NCBI GenBank assembly: GCA_905480085.1
Contig: CAJQPD010000196.1
Span: forward strand, 1 to 5,095
DNA length: 5,095 bases
Direction: 5' to 3'
From: an uncultured Acidimicrobiia bacterium
Lineage (GTDB): Bacteria; Actinomycetota; Acidimicrobiia; Spongiisociales; JAENVV01
The notes below the pieces were generated by a model. The model ran no database searches and was not told where the DNA came from. It worked only from the letters and a program-made list of their open reading frames with translations. Positions 1 to 5,095 of the stretch are shown piece by piece (position 1 is the first letter of the stretch; the number at the start of each line of letters is the position of its first letter). Both the position numbers and the translations under genes were made by a program.

Positions 1-339
1 TGCACCGGTACTGGAGGTGGCTACAGGGTCCACCACCTTGAAACCGTCCTGTCTGGCCAACGCATCGGCCACCAGGCACACCAGGTCGGGGCTGGGGAGT
101 AACCCGGTCTTCATAGCTTTCGGAGGCAGGTCGCTTGCGAGTGCGTCCAACTGGGCCTGCACCATAGCAGTTGAGACGGGTTCCACGGAATCCACGGATT
201 GGGTGTTCTGAGCTGTGATCGATGTGACCACGGAGCATCCGTGTACATCCCAGGTTGCAAACGCATGCAGATCGGCCTGCAGTCCTGCGCCTCCACCGGA
301 ATCGCTGCCGGCAATCGTCCAGGCGATGGGCGGGCTCAT
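1..339 (-). CDS. thiD: Hydroxymethylpyrimidine kinase / phosphomethylpyrimidine kinase ThiD, N-terminal part (runs off the left edge)
   Basis: ThiD phosphorylates hydroxymethylpyrimidine (HMP) and then HMP phosphate, giving the pyrimidine half of thiamine in the cytoplasm. Only the first 113 residues are present, of about 260-270 in a typical ThiD. They begin [20 protein letters not shown], which carries the ribokinase-fold motif G(T/S)D-x-GGGAG-x-QADL of the HMP-binding N-terminus (G11 to L24). The family stretch [13 protein letters not shown] follows at about 34-46, then KTGLL at about 77-81. VVDPV at about 102-106 matches the conserved DPV motif, although the next residues (ATSSTG) differ from the common DPVMVAxSG. 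The ATG at 339 overlaps the thiG stop as ATGA and sits where family members start. The best Shine-Dalgarno is only AGGA about 12 bases upstream, so translation probably depends on coupling to thiG. The missing C-terminus could include a fused ThiE domain, as in ThiDE proteins. Family assignment is secure. Confidence 0.93.
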   Translation of the reverse strand, partial: MSPPIAWTIAGSDSGGGAGLQADLHAFATWDVHGCSVVTSITAQNTQSVDSVEPVSTAMVQAQLDALASDLPPKAMKTGLLPSPDLVCLVADALARQDGFKVVDPVATSSTGA

Positions 340-1133
340 GGCTGCCGGGTTTCCTGCTGCCAGAAGGGTGTGCCAATGGTTGGTGTGCTGGGTGAGGCGA
401 GGTCGCGGGGAACCATGAGTCCTGCTTCAAAGCCCAGGCGCCCAGCCTCCACCGCTTGGGCGAAGGCCTTGGCCATGCTCGGCGGATCGTCGGCCAAGGC
501 TACGGCACTGTTGAGCAGCACGGCATCGAACCCCAATTCCATCGCCTGGGCTGCATCCGATGGCTTGCCGAGGCCTGCATCGACGATCAGGGTGGCATCG
601 GTGATCGTCTCTCGCATGCGGAGCAGGCGATCGCGTTCGACCAAGCCCTGGCCGGACCCGATCATGGAGGCCCACGGCATGACCACCTGGCAACCCACAT
701 CCACTAACTGGCGCGCCACATCGAGGTCGGCGGTCGTGTAGGGCAGGACGGTGAAGCCGTCCCGGTTGAGTTCGGCCGCTGCCTGGACCAGGCCCACTGG
801 GTCGGGGGCCAACGTGTAGTCATCGGCTATGACTTCCAGCTTGATCCAATCGGTTGCAAAGAGGTCGCGTGCCATTTTGGCGGTGGTCACGGCCTCCTTG
901 GCCGTGCGGCACCCAGCCGTGTTGGGCAACACGTGAACGTTCAACGCCTGGATCAGCGCCCAGTACCTTGCTCCGGCTTTGTCGAGCGGTGACTGGCGTC
1001 GCAGCGATACGGTCACCACGTCGCAGGCACAAGCCTGAATCGAATCTGACATGATCCTGGGCGACGGATATAAGGCAGTACCCAGAAGGATGCGACTGTT
1101 CAGGGTTTTGTCGGCTAGAGTCCACATGCGCAT
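336..1133 (-). CDS. thiG: Thiazole synthase ThiG
   Basis: ThiG builds the thiazole phosphate of thiamine from 1-deoxyxylulose 5-phosphate, dehydroglycine (from ThiO) and the sulfur on ThiS thiocarboxylate. It is a cytoplasmic TIM-barrel enzyme. The 265-residue product has the usual length. Visible motifs are [10 protein letters not shown] (16-25), VVTVSLRR (39-46), [17 protein letters not shown] (69-85), WIKLEVI (96-102), IGSGQG (158-163), VDAGLG (184-189) and [16 protein letters not shown] (197-212). K98 in WIKLEVI corresponds to the lysine that forms a Schiff base with the sugar phosphate. The motif set ([28 protein letters not shown] at the end) looks like the alpha/beta-proteobacterial type. 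One oddity is [10 protein letters not shown], where family members usually read MP(L/W)GAPIG(S/T)G. The first ATG at 1133 has AAGGTGG six bases or fewer upstream and overlaps the thiS stop by one base. A second in-frame ATG at 1127 is less well placed. Confidence 0.97.
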   Translation of the reverse strand: MRMWTLADKTLNSRILLGTALYPSPRIMSDSIQACACDVVTVSLRRQSPLDKAGARYWALIQALNVHVLPNTAGCRTAKEAVTTAKMARDLFATDWIKLEVIADDYTLAPDPVGLVQAAAELNRDGFTVLPYTTADLDVARQLVDVGCQVVMPWASMIGSGQGLVERDRLLRMRETITDATLIVDAGLGKPSDAAQAMELGFDAVLLNSAVALADDPPSMAKAFAQAVEAGRLGFEAGLMVPRDLASPSTPTIGTPFWQQETRQP

Positions 1134-1333
1134 TAGCCACCTTGCATAGGGGCCACGACTTCCAGGCTGTCACCATGCTGAAGAAGTGTCTGGTCAAATC
1201 GGGTCCGCGGTATGAACTCTTCATTGACCGCCACGGCCACCGCCTTGGGGTCCTGTCCGCGGTTCACCAGGAAAGCCTGCACGGTCATGCTCGATTCCAC
1301 GCTCTCTTCCTGGCCATTCACCAACAGTTTCAC
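1133..1333 (-). CDS. thiS: Sulfur carrier protein ThiS (GTG start)
   Basis: ThiS is a small ubiquitin-fold protein. Its C-terminal glycine is adenylated by ThiF (not in this window), converted to a thiocarboxylate, and then delivers sulfur to ThiG. The 66-residue product is the normal size. It begins [10 protein letters not shown], the typical first beta strand with the NG turn, and contains [11 protein letters not shown] at about 33-43, a conserved ThiS segment. It ends in the diagnostic [12 protein letters not shown], with the Gly-Gly tail at 65-66. The start codon is GTG at 1333, overlapping the thiO stop as GTGA. A GGAG lies about 11 bases upstream, inside the thiO tail. The stop overlaps the thiG start as TAATG. 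The tail and the position between thiO and thiG make the call secure. Confidence 0.96.
   Translation of the reverse strand: MKLLVNGQEESVESSMTVQAFLVNRGQDPKAVAVAVNEEFIPRTRFDQTLLQHGDSLEVVAPMQGG
1137..1143 (-). promoter_or_regulatory. Shine-Dalgarno of thiG embedded in the ThiS Gly-Gly codons
   Basis: On the minus strand the bases read AAGGTGG, one mismatch from the consensus AAGGAGG, and lie four bases before the thiG ATG at 1133. The same bases encode the end of ThiS (CAA GGT GGC TAA = Gln-Gly-Gly-stop). This supports the first ATG as the thiG start and links the two genes at the level of translation. Confidence 0.7.
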
Positions 1334-2409
1334 GTCCTCGTTGTCTCCAATAGGGTGTTTGTTTCCAGCAGCGAAACCGCTTCACTCTTCGCGAGTGTCT
1401 GACACACCGTCTCTAGCAGAAGCGGAGCCAAAAGAAAACCATGACGATACAGTCCGTTGATGCGAACCAGGCCCGGTTCACAGGTCACCCGCGGCAGGTT
1501 ATCGGGAAACGCCGGCCGACAGTCAGCGCGGGCCTCGACGATATGGGCCTCCGCAAATCCACTATGAAGCGAGTAGGCGGCGGTCAAGAGTTCAAGGGCA
1601 GAACGAACCGTGATGGGGCCGCGGTCATCGCTTTCGATCTCGGTGGCACCGATTACGAACAGGTTGTCGGTACGCGGTACGACGTACAGGGGGTAGCGAG
1701 GATGGGTGAGACGTATCGGGTGGCGCAGGCTCACTTCCGGCGCGTGCAGGTGCAGCAATTCACCCCGGACACCGCGCAGGTCTGGCAGGTCTCCTTGGGC
1801 GCCAAGGCCTCGGCAATCGATGACCCAGTCGTAATGCGGGTGATCCGTGTCGACATGATGCGGCCTGATCGATGGACAGGGGTGGGTTGTATGCCAGGTG
1901 ATGGAACGATGGGTAATCCCGGCCTCGAGGGCTTCCAACAACTGCCGATTATCAATATGTCCCTCGCGCTCGATGAACCAGCCATGTTGGAACCTGGTCG
2001 CCAGGTCGGGTTCCAGATCGCCAAGTTCTGCAGCGGATAGTCGACGGATTCGTTCCGGAGACGGGGACCTGTCGAGGATTCTCCGAGCCATTCGCTCCAG
2101 ATCGGGCTCATCTGTGGAATGCGCGACCAACACGGTGCCATCCATGACCAAGTCAACGGGGCGCGGCAGGCGGGTTAGGACCGAAGGCCACAAGGCGATC
2201 GAGCGGTCGCCTAGCTCAGCAATATGCGGATCAGCTCGATCGAGTTCGCTTTGTGGCGCCAGCATTCCGGCGCCGGTATAGCTGCAGCTTTCAAGGCCAT
2301 CCCTTTCCCCTTGGTCGAAGAGGGTCACATCCCACCCGTCATCCGCCAGACGTATGGCCAGCATGCGTCCGGCCAGGCCTGCACCAACGATGGCCAGGGT
2401 TTGTTTCAT
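1330..2409 (-). CDS. thiO: Glycine oxidase ThiO (FAD-dependent)
   Basis: ThiO uses FAD and oxygen to oxidise glycine to the imine that ThiG needs for the thiazole ring. It replaces the oxygen-sensitive ThiH route. From the ATG at 2409 the product has 359 residues, beginning MKQTLAIVGAGLAGRMLA with the FAD-binding GxGxxG at about 9-14. SYTGAGMLAP follows at about 43-52, then GATEIESDDRG at 254-264. RPAFPDNLP is at 298-306 and NGLYRHGFLLAP at 318-329. The arginine in YRHG (about 322) corresponds to the substrate-carboxylate-binding Arg of the glycine oxidase family. These motifs look proteobacterial in type. An upstream in-frame ATG at 2430 would add seven residues (MSRSDVS), but the 2409 start has a GGAG ten bases upstream, whereas 2430 has no clear ribosome binding site. 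The last 20 or so residues (after about LAKSEA) extend past the usual family end and contain the thiS ribosome binding region. This is the first gene of the operon. Confidence 0.94.
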   Translation of the reverse strand: MKQTLAIVGAGLAGRMLAIRLADDGWDVTLFDQGERDGLESCSYTGAGMLAPQSELDRADPHIAELGDRSIALWPSVLTRLPRPVDLVMDGTVLVAHSTDEPDLERMARRILDRSPSPERIRRLSAAELGDLEPDLATRFQHGWFIEREGHIDNRQLLEALEAGITHRSITWHTTHPCPSIRPHHVDTDHPHYDWVIDCRGLGAQGDLPDLRGVRGELLHLHAPEVSLRHPIRLTHPRYPLYVVPRTDNLFVIGATEIESDDRGPITVRSALELLTAAYSLHSGFAEAHIVEARADCRPAFPDNLPRVTCEPGLVRINGLYRHGFLLAPLLLETVCQTLAKSEAVSLLETNTLLETTRT

Positions 2410-2419
2410 CGATACATCG

Positions 2420-2423
2420 CTCC
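2420..2423 (-). promoter_or_regulatory. Shine-Dalgarno of thiO that decides the start
   Basis: GGAG on the minus strand, ten bases before the ATG at 2409. It lies inside the seven-codon extension that would exist if translation began at 2430, so it favours the shorter thiO product, which also starts where the flavin-binding strand is expected. Confidence 0.5.
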
Positions 2424-2484
2424 GTGACATCAGGGATCCACGCTACGACAGGATGCAGACAGGTTCAATGTATCATGAAGACAG

Positions 2485-2490
2485 AATATA
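2485..2490 (-). promoter_or_regulatory. Possible -10 box of the thi operon promoter
   Basis: TATATT on the minus strand matches five of six bases of TATAAT and lies about 75 bases upstream of the thiO start. The hexamer 17 bases further upstream (AAGATA) is a poor -35, so the element would need an activator or another sigma factor, or the match is chance. It directly abuts the inverted repeat at 2490-2526. Confidence 0.2.
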
Positions 2491-2526
2491 GCTGGCGGGC
2501 TGAAAGCTATCTTTCCCGCTCCGGCT
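2490..2526. repeat. Bulged inverted repeat (hairpin or operator) upstream of thiO
   Basis: On the plus strand AGCTGG (2490-2495) pairs with CCGGCT (2521-2526, one G-T pair). CGGG (2496-2499) pairs with CCCG (2515-2518), and AAAG (2503-2506) pairs with CTTT (2511-2514). The loop is CTAT. The bulges are CTG on one side and CT on the other. This gives 14 base pairs in 37 bases. Neither strand has a clear U-run after it, so a terminator is unlikely. An operator or a leader-RNA hairpin is possible. Confidence 0.4.
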
Positions 2527-2610
2527 TCCCGTTTTCACGGTTTGCCGTCATGATAATCCGTTGCACGATCCTGGGTACCGGGCTTGATCCAGCTGTGGTA
2601 GGCTCCCGGC

Positions 2611-3486
2611 ATGAAATGGCCCCTTCCAGAATCAAAGTCTGTCTTGGTCACGGGTTGCTCGACGGGAATCGGGGCGGCCACCGCCATGCTGTTGCGAGAG
2701 CAGGGTTGGACCGTGTACCCAACGGCTCGGAAGCCTGCCGATCTCGAGCGATTGCGAAGCGAGGGTTTTGATCCCATCGCCCTCGATATCGCCGACTCGA
2801 ACAGTGTTCTGGCTGCCGCCGACGAGGCGCTGGAGAAGATGGGCGGGACGCCGGGCGCTCTGGTCAACAATGCCGGATACGGCCAGCCCGGGGCCTTGGA
2901 GGATTTGTCGCGCGACGCCATGCGTGCTCAGTTCGAGGTGAACGTCTTTGGTATGCAGGAGTTAACGAACCGGTTCATCCCACGGTTCCGTGAGCAGGGT
3001 AGAGGTCGGATCGTGAATGTCAGTTCGATCGTCGGGCGCGTCAGCCTACCCTTCCTGGGAATTTATTCGGCATCCAAGTTCGCGATGGAGGCCATGTCGG
3101 ATGCGTTACGTGTCGAGCTCTGTGACTCCGGCATAGCCGTGTCCCTGGTGGAGCCGGGCCCAATCACTACCCATTTCCGGCAGACATCTGTGGCCCAGGC
3201 CGACCACTACCTCGCGCATGGTGATTCGGCCTTTCGTACCTTGTATCAGCGGGAAGTCGAGCGTCGTCGACAGCAGCCGGTTGACAAAAAGAAACCGTTT
3301 TCTAAACCACCGGCGGCTGTCGCGGAAAAGATCCTGCATGCCCTCGAATCGTCGCGTCCGAAGCGCAGATACTGTGTAACAGTTCCAGCGTATGCCGGTG
3401 CTGTGTTTCGCCGCATCCTGCCGGACGCTTGGGTCGATGCGACCCTGTCCCGTTCGCTACGGAAGAAGTTGTCGCAGAACGGGTAG
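2611..3486 (+). CDS. YbbO-like short-chain dehydrogenase/reductase (SDR), NADP-type
   Basis: A classical SDR oxidoreductase of 291 residues, presumably cytoplasmic or loosely membrane-associated. The nucleotide-binding TGCSTGIG is at 14-21, an Arg-Lys pair (40-41) after the second strand suggests NADP(H), and ALDI is at 57-60. NNAG is at 86-89. The catalytic tetrad is complete: N111, S139 in NVSS, and Y152 and K156 in YSASK. EPGPI follows at 181-185. Residues 218-235 are rich in Arg/Lys, and the C-terminus (about 249-287) is basic and amphipathic. Wording and layout resemble E. coli YbbO (KSVL-TGCS-GIG, ARKP/CRKP-D-ER, SLVEPGPI-T-F, KPK/RPK-RY-VT). YbbO is reported as an NADPH-dependent aldehyde reductase, so reduction of aldehydes or ketones is a reasonable inference, but the substrate is unknown. 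A weak TAGG lies eight bases before the ATG. The gene diverges from thiO, and nothing ties it to thiamine synthesis. Confidence 0.9.
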   Translation: MKWPLPESKSVLVTGCSTGIGAATAMLLREQGWTVYPTARKPADLERLRSEGFDPIALDIADSNSVLAAADEALEKMGGTPGALVNNAGYGQPGALEDLSRDAMRAQFEVNVFGMQELTNRFIPRFREQGRGRIVNVSSIVGRVSLPFLGIYSASKFAMEAMSDALRVELCDSGIAVSLVEPGPITTHFRQTSVAQADHYLAHGDSAFRTLYQREVERRRQQPVDKKKPFSKPPAAVAEKILHALESSRPKRRYCVTVPAYAGAVFRRILPDAWVDATLSRSLRKKLSQNG

Positions 3487-3497
3487 GCCCAGGTCGA

Positions 3498-5042
3498 TTA
3501 TGATTCGGTCATGGCCTGTAACCGGTTTCGAATCATCTCATCGGTTTGCAGGGAGATCAGGCGTTGTAGGGCCTGCTGCTTGAGCTGGGGAAAAGGGGGT
3601 AATCCAACGCGTTCGGCATGGCCTTCACCGGTCAGGTCCTTCATGAAGTGTTGCCAAACAAGTTCGGCCTGCAGGGTCAGCCCCTTGGACCGTTCTTCGT
3701 CGCCAAGTGCGTAACTCCAGTAGGCCTCCATGAGGGTAGACTCAACCAGCACCATGGCCTGATCGGGGTCCAACCGGTCGCCCTGGGCCAGCCACACGGT
3801 AACCAGGTATGTATTCAGCCCGGCTGGATGGGCTTCGTCCGGGTAGAGAGCGACCATCCGATCGTAGATCTCCCCGGCCTGTGCAATGTGGTTATAGCTA
3901 TGCAGCGTGAGGACGGCTTTGCGTAGAAACGTTCGTCGTGCCGTCTGTACCGTTATGTTGTCCGGCTGCGCTTCGGCGACCCGATCGAAGGTGCGAAGGA
4001 GGTTGGGGAGAAGGTCGAGGTTCGGGACCGGAGTCAGGTTGCCCTGGAGGTCGTAGAAAGCACGGCCTCGGAGAAAGGCATCGACCATGGACTGGAAGGT
4101 CATGCGTTCCATTCGCAATCGATCGAACGCGTTTTCCGCGTGTCGGAGACCCTGTTGCGACCAATAGACTCCGTGTGCCTGTGGCAGGCGCCAGTCCAGG
4201 GGTCCGAAGTCTGTATCAAGGCGAAGCATGACGTCCGGGTCCATCTTCAGAGTGGTGAGCATGCCGACCCGTCGAAGGTGGTGGAGCAGGCGAGTTCCCT
4301 GCGGGCTCGCCACCAGGTGTTCACGCCTTTGCGGGGACCGGGATACCTCTTCGAGGAAGGCGGGTGACCAGACATCCGAGCCCGCTTCCTGTTGTGTCTG
4401 TAACCAGGGCGCCATACCCGGCAGAGCCTCAAGATCCTCCCGGTTAGCGGCCGCGGAAATGAGGTGTTGAAGGTCGTCGGCGTTCCCGTTGGGAAGGTAG
4501 AGAGACATCGAGTGTGCGAGTTGTTGCTTGTAGTAGGCATGGGCCTGGTCGAGGTCCTGCCCGATCTTATGCTGGTAGAGCCAACCGAGTTCCCAGTAGA
4601 GCGCCGCCTCTCCGGGATTGAAGCGCAATCCGTCTGATCGAAGCAGGTCGATACCGTGCATGACCCAACGCCACTTGTCCTCAGGCTCCGTGAACAGGAC
4701 GCTCACGTTGTAGGCCATGTTCCATGCATGGTAAGCCCATACGGCTGCGAATTTAGGCTCTAGCTTCGTGATCCAGTCCGAGAGCTGAACCAGTTCGAAA
4801 TAGTTCCCCTCATCCTGCATCCGCATAGCCCGCAACCACAATACGTCGGCAAGCAGACCTCGGAACCCGCCAAGGGCCACCGTGGTAAAGGCGACCAGCG
4901 GGGGAGAATTATCGAGGGCATCCACGGTGCCGGGAGTTAGGTGCTGACGCTGGGCGAGAAGGGAGGGGTGGCAGCGTCCGGAGTAGGCGAGCACTCCCAC
5001 AGAGGCCAGGACGATCAGCAGGGATACGAACAGCTTGTTCAC
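3498..5042 (-). CDS. Membrane-anchored TPR-like repeat protein, uncharacterised family (PVC-type)
   Basis: A 514-residue protein of unknown function. Residues 4-20 form one hydrophobic segment after MNK, a signal anchor or signal peptide. No lipobox is present: C24 follows SGR. The rest would then face the periplasm. Residues about 56-111 (GGFRGLLADVLW, then a Tyr/Trp-rich helical pair through WAYHAWNMAYN) and 119-161 (WRWVMHGIDLLR, ELGWLYQHKIG) are helical and TPR-like. A further TPR-like pair lies at about 345-401. PLDWRLPQAHGVYW at 281-294 is a striking Trp/Pro motif between the repeat blocks. From memory, these segments recur in unnamed proteins of Verrucomicrobia and relatives; I cannot search here. 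The GTG start at 5042 has GGAG seven bases upstream and overlaps the stop of the preceding gene as GTGA. The 3' end faces the SDR gene with only 11 bases between stops. A scaffold or assembly role with the upstream membrane protein is a guess. Confidence 0.82.
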   Translation of the reverse strand: MNKLFVSLLIVLASVGVLAYSGRCHPSLLAQRQHLTPGTVDALDNSPPLVAFTTVALGGFRGLLADVLWLRAMRMQDEGNYFELVQLSDWITKLEPKFAAVWAYHAWNMAYNVSVLFTEPEDKWRWVMHGIDLLRSDGLRFNPGEAALYWELGWLYQHKIGQDLDQAHAYYKQQLAHSMSLYLPNGNADDLQHLISAAANREDLEALPGMAPWLQTQQEAGSDVWSPAFLEEVSRSPQRREHLVASPQGTRLLHHLRRVGMLTTLKMDPDVMLRLDTDFGPLDWRLPQAHGVYWSQQGLRHAENAFDRLRMERMTFQSMVDAFLRGRAFYDLQGNLTPVPNLDLLPNLLRTFDRVAEAQPDNITVQTARRTFLRKAVLTLHSYNHIAQAGEIYDRMVALYPDEAHPAGLNTYLVTVWLAQGDRLDPDQAMVLVESTLMEAYWSYALGDEERSKGLTLQAELVWQHFMKDLTGEGHAERVGLPPFPQLKQQALQRLISLQTDEMIRNRLQAMTES

Positions 5043-5095
5043 GCCGCGACTCCGATCTCACGTCGTCGGAACAGCCAACTTCCGAGGCAGGCCAG
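5039..5095 (-). CDS. C-terminal end of an upstream gene, probably a membrane protein (ABC-2 permease-like tail)
   Basis: Only the last 18 codons and the TGA stop are in the window, encoding LACLGSWLFRRREIGVAA. A hydrophobic stretch followed by three arginines and a short cytoplasm-like tail is how many ABC-2 type permeases end, but so short a piece cannot prove it. Reality as a gene end rests on the frame staying open to the window edge, the GTGA overlap with the following start, and the protein-like composition. If correct, this gene and the TPR-like gene belong to one operon and may act together at the membrane. Confidence 0.5.
   Translation of the reverse strand: MACLGSWLFRRREIGVAA
5050..5053 (-). 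promoter_or_regulatory. Shine-Dalgarno supporting the GTG start at 5042
   Basis: GGAG on the minus strand, seven bases before the GTG, inside the last codons of the upstream gene. Its near-ideal spacing supports the unusual start codon and coupled translation. Confidence 0.65.

Larger units (their letters stand above)
2410..2610. other. Divergent intergenic region between thiO and the SDR gene
   Basis: About 200 bases separate the divergent starts, so promoters for both directions should lie here. Toward thiO there is a TATATT box (minus strand, 2485-2490) but no convincing -35. Toward the SDR gene a GATAAT (2552-2557) could be a -10 box, with no -35 hexamer at normal spacing. A bulged inverted repeat occupies 2490-2526, and a small one (ACGG-TTTG-CCGT) occupies 2537-2548. 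The thiO-proximal 40 bases have partial THI-box similarity. I see no small open reading frame with good codon and start features and no tRNA-like fold. Confidence 0.6.

Noticed and set aside
199..741. 180-codon open frame on the plus strand, opposite thiG and thiD
   Set aside because: It is antisense to thiG and thiD, which have clear motifs and overlapping junctions. Its composition (Ser/Arg/Ala-rich) is typical of a shadow frame.
1441..2040. 199-codon open frame on the plus strand, opposite thiO
   Set aside because: It lies wholly antisense to a convincing thiO, resembles no known protein, and has no family motifs. It is a GC-rich antisense shadow.
2431..2526. Complete TPP riboswitch upstream of thiO
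   Set aside because: Only a partial 3'-half resemblance is present. The CTGAGA and GGGGTGC elements and the pairing of the closing helix are not visible, so it is reported as an open question and not as a feature.
2537..2548. Small inverted repeat ACGG-TTTG-CCGT
   Set aside because: Four base pairs with a four-base loop are expected by chance and nothing else supports a function.
2253..2771. 172-codon plus-strand open frame crossing the intergenic region into the SDR gene
   Set aside because: It overlaps thiO in antisense and the SDR start out of frame, and shows no recognisable domain. The SDR frame has all catalytic motifs.
2535..2921. 128-codon minus-strand open frame upstream of thiO
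   Set aside because: It overlaps the first 300 bases of the SDR gene in antisense. The protein has low-complexity Ser/Arg/Ala content and no motif.
3485..3517. Possible bidirectional terminator between the convergent genes
   Set aside because: The stem is only five pairs (AGGCC/GGCCT) with a 23-base loop and lacks U-runs on either strand, so I did not list it as a terminator.

Overview
The window is about 58-60% GC by eye and densely coded. It holds a minus-strand thiamine-thiazole operon (thiO-thiS-thiG-thiD, the last cut off by the left edge). To its right is a divergent plus-strand short-chain dehydrogenase. Convergent to that, on the minus strand, is a large membrane-anchored helical-repeat protein, followed at the right edge by the last codons of another minus-strand gene. 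I see no RNA gene, CRISPR array, insertion sequence or phage gene.

Positions 1-2409 (minus): ThiO (glycine oxidase) makes the imine dehydroglycine from glycine. ThiS carries sulfur as a C-terminal thiocarboxylate, and ThiG condenses these with deoxyxylulose phosphate to give the thiazole phosphate. ThiD phosphorylates hydroxymethylpyrimidine for coupling to the thiazole. All three junctions overlap (GTGA, TAATG, ATGA), so the genes are almost certainly one translationally coupled transcript. Use of ThiO rather than the radical-SAM enzyme ThiH implies an oxygen-using organism. thiF, thiE and thiC are not in the window.

Positions 2410-2610: a divergent intergenic region. It contains a bulged inverted repeat (2490-2526) next to a -10-like box reading toward thiO, and a short sequence resembling the 3' part of a TPP (THI-box) riboswitch. 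I cannot fold the latter into a complete aptamer.

Positions 2611-3486 (plus): a YbbO-like SDR oxidoreductase with all catalytic residues. Positions 3498-5042 (minus): a 514-residue protein with one N-terminal membrane segment and TPR-like helices. From memory, it resembles uncharacterised proteins of the Verrucomicrobia/PVC group. It starts at a GTG overlapping the stop of the upstream gene (5039-5095), whose hydrophobic-then-basic tail suggests a membrane protein, perhaps an ABC-2 permease.

Taxonomy is an inference: the large protein suggests a PVC-group (Verrucomicrobia-like) bacterium, while the ThiG and ThiO motifs look like the alpha/beta-proteobacterial type. The window alone does not settle this. 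The least described element is the membrane-anchored repeat protein and its coupling to the gene upstream of it.
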